64,000 nucleotides of DNA, taken from positions 186,001-250,000 of the forward strand of contig NZ_LILC01000019.1 in the NCBI RefSeq assembly GCF_001274935.1, in the 5' to 3' direction. This DNA is from Priestia koreensis (GTDB lineage Bacteria > Bacillota > Bacilli > Bacillales > Bacillaceae_H). Below the pieces are notes generated by a model. It saw only the letters and a list, made by a program, of their open reading frames with translations, made no database searches and was not told the DNA's origin. The position numbers and the translations under genes are program-made. Every line of letters begins with the position of its first letter. Within the stretch, counting starts at the first letter, position 1. This document shows positions 63,982 through 64,000 of this stretch, piece by piece.

Positions 63982-64000
63982 TATCTTGTATTTTTCAAGT

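Overview
The window is a chromosomal segment from an endospore-forming Bacillaceae bacterium (Bacillus/Priestia type). The evidence is the gene order, which follows the Bacillus subtilis rnz-namA-proI ... fur-xerD-drm-pupG-dacF-spoIIA ... spoVA-lysA-ypuA-ppiB ... scpAB-ypuI-dacB-spmAB-rluB-resABCDE-sigX ... serA ... ribU-fer-ypbB-recS-ypbDFG arc almost gene for gene, together with AT-rich spacers, strong GGAGG ribosome binding sites, many GTG/TTG starts and recognisable sigma-F, sigma-G, sigma-E and sigma-H promoter motifs. I saw no rRNA or tRNA gene, insertion sequence, prophage or CRISPR array. It is a conserved backbone carrying several accessory insertions.

Layout. 1-3198: tail of a PucR-type regulator, then a CoA-acylating (methyl)malonate-semialdehyde dehydrogenase and an omega-aminotransferase, a probable beta-alanine/omega-amino acid catabolic pair. 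3265-10115: housekeeping genes (rnz, namA, T-box-controlled proI, yqjP, yqjQ, a CDGSH protein, yqkB, yqkD). 10166-13882: inserted ketone-body/acetoacetate module (HMG-CoA lyase divergent from thiolase-scoA-scoB). 13953-23216: yqkE, yqkF, nudF, yqxK, spoIIM, fur, yqzK, xerD and the drm-pupG-pdp nucleoside operon. 23252-25738: inserted SGNH-like/MBOAT O-acyltransferase pair on the minus strand. 25915-27035: DUF4363-DUF421 pair. 27094-35011: sporulation block dacF-spoIIAA-spoIIAB-sigF and the seven-gene spoVA operon. 35193-41538: lysA, ypuA, ppiB, a 28-codon micro-ORF, ribT, ypuF, a YjcZ-family mini-protein, scpA-scpB. 41661-55100: ypuI, dacB-spmA-spmB, rluB, resABCDE, an orphan FecCD permease, sigX-rsiX and a 55-codon ORF. 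55090-63981: serA, FMN-riboswitch-controlled ribU, fer, ypbB-recS-ypbD-ypbF, ypbG, and a MerR-type regulator with a B12-binding domain that carries both the W-x9-EH and E-x-H-x-x-G motifs.

How the genes work together. Sporulation genes form successive stages: spoIIAA/AB/sigF set forespore sigma-F activity, dacF and dacB-spmAB adjust spore peptidoglycan and core dehydration, spoIIM takes part in engulfment, and spoVA imports dipicolinic acid. resABC build c-type cytochromes under the ResDE two-component system. Most convergent gene pairs share bidirectional terminators. The parts least explained by the conserved backbone are the SGNH-MBOAT pair, the DUF4363-DUF421 pair next to dacF, the orphan FecCD permease, the B12-type regulator and a few tiny ORFs and inverted repeats. 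I found no convincing wholly novel multi-gene system; the SGNH-MBOAT module and the B12-type regulator are the best leads.
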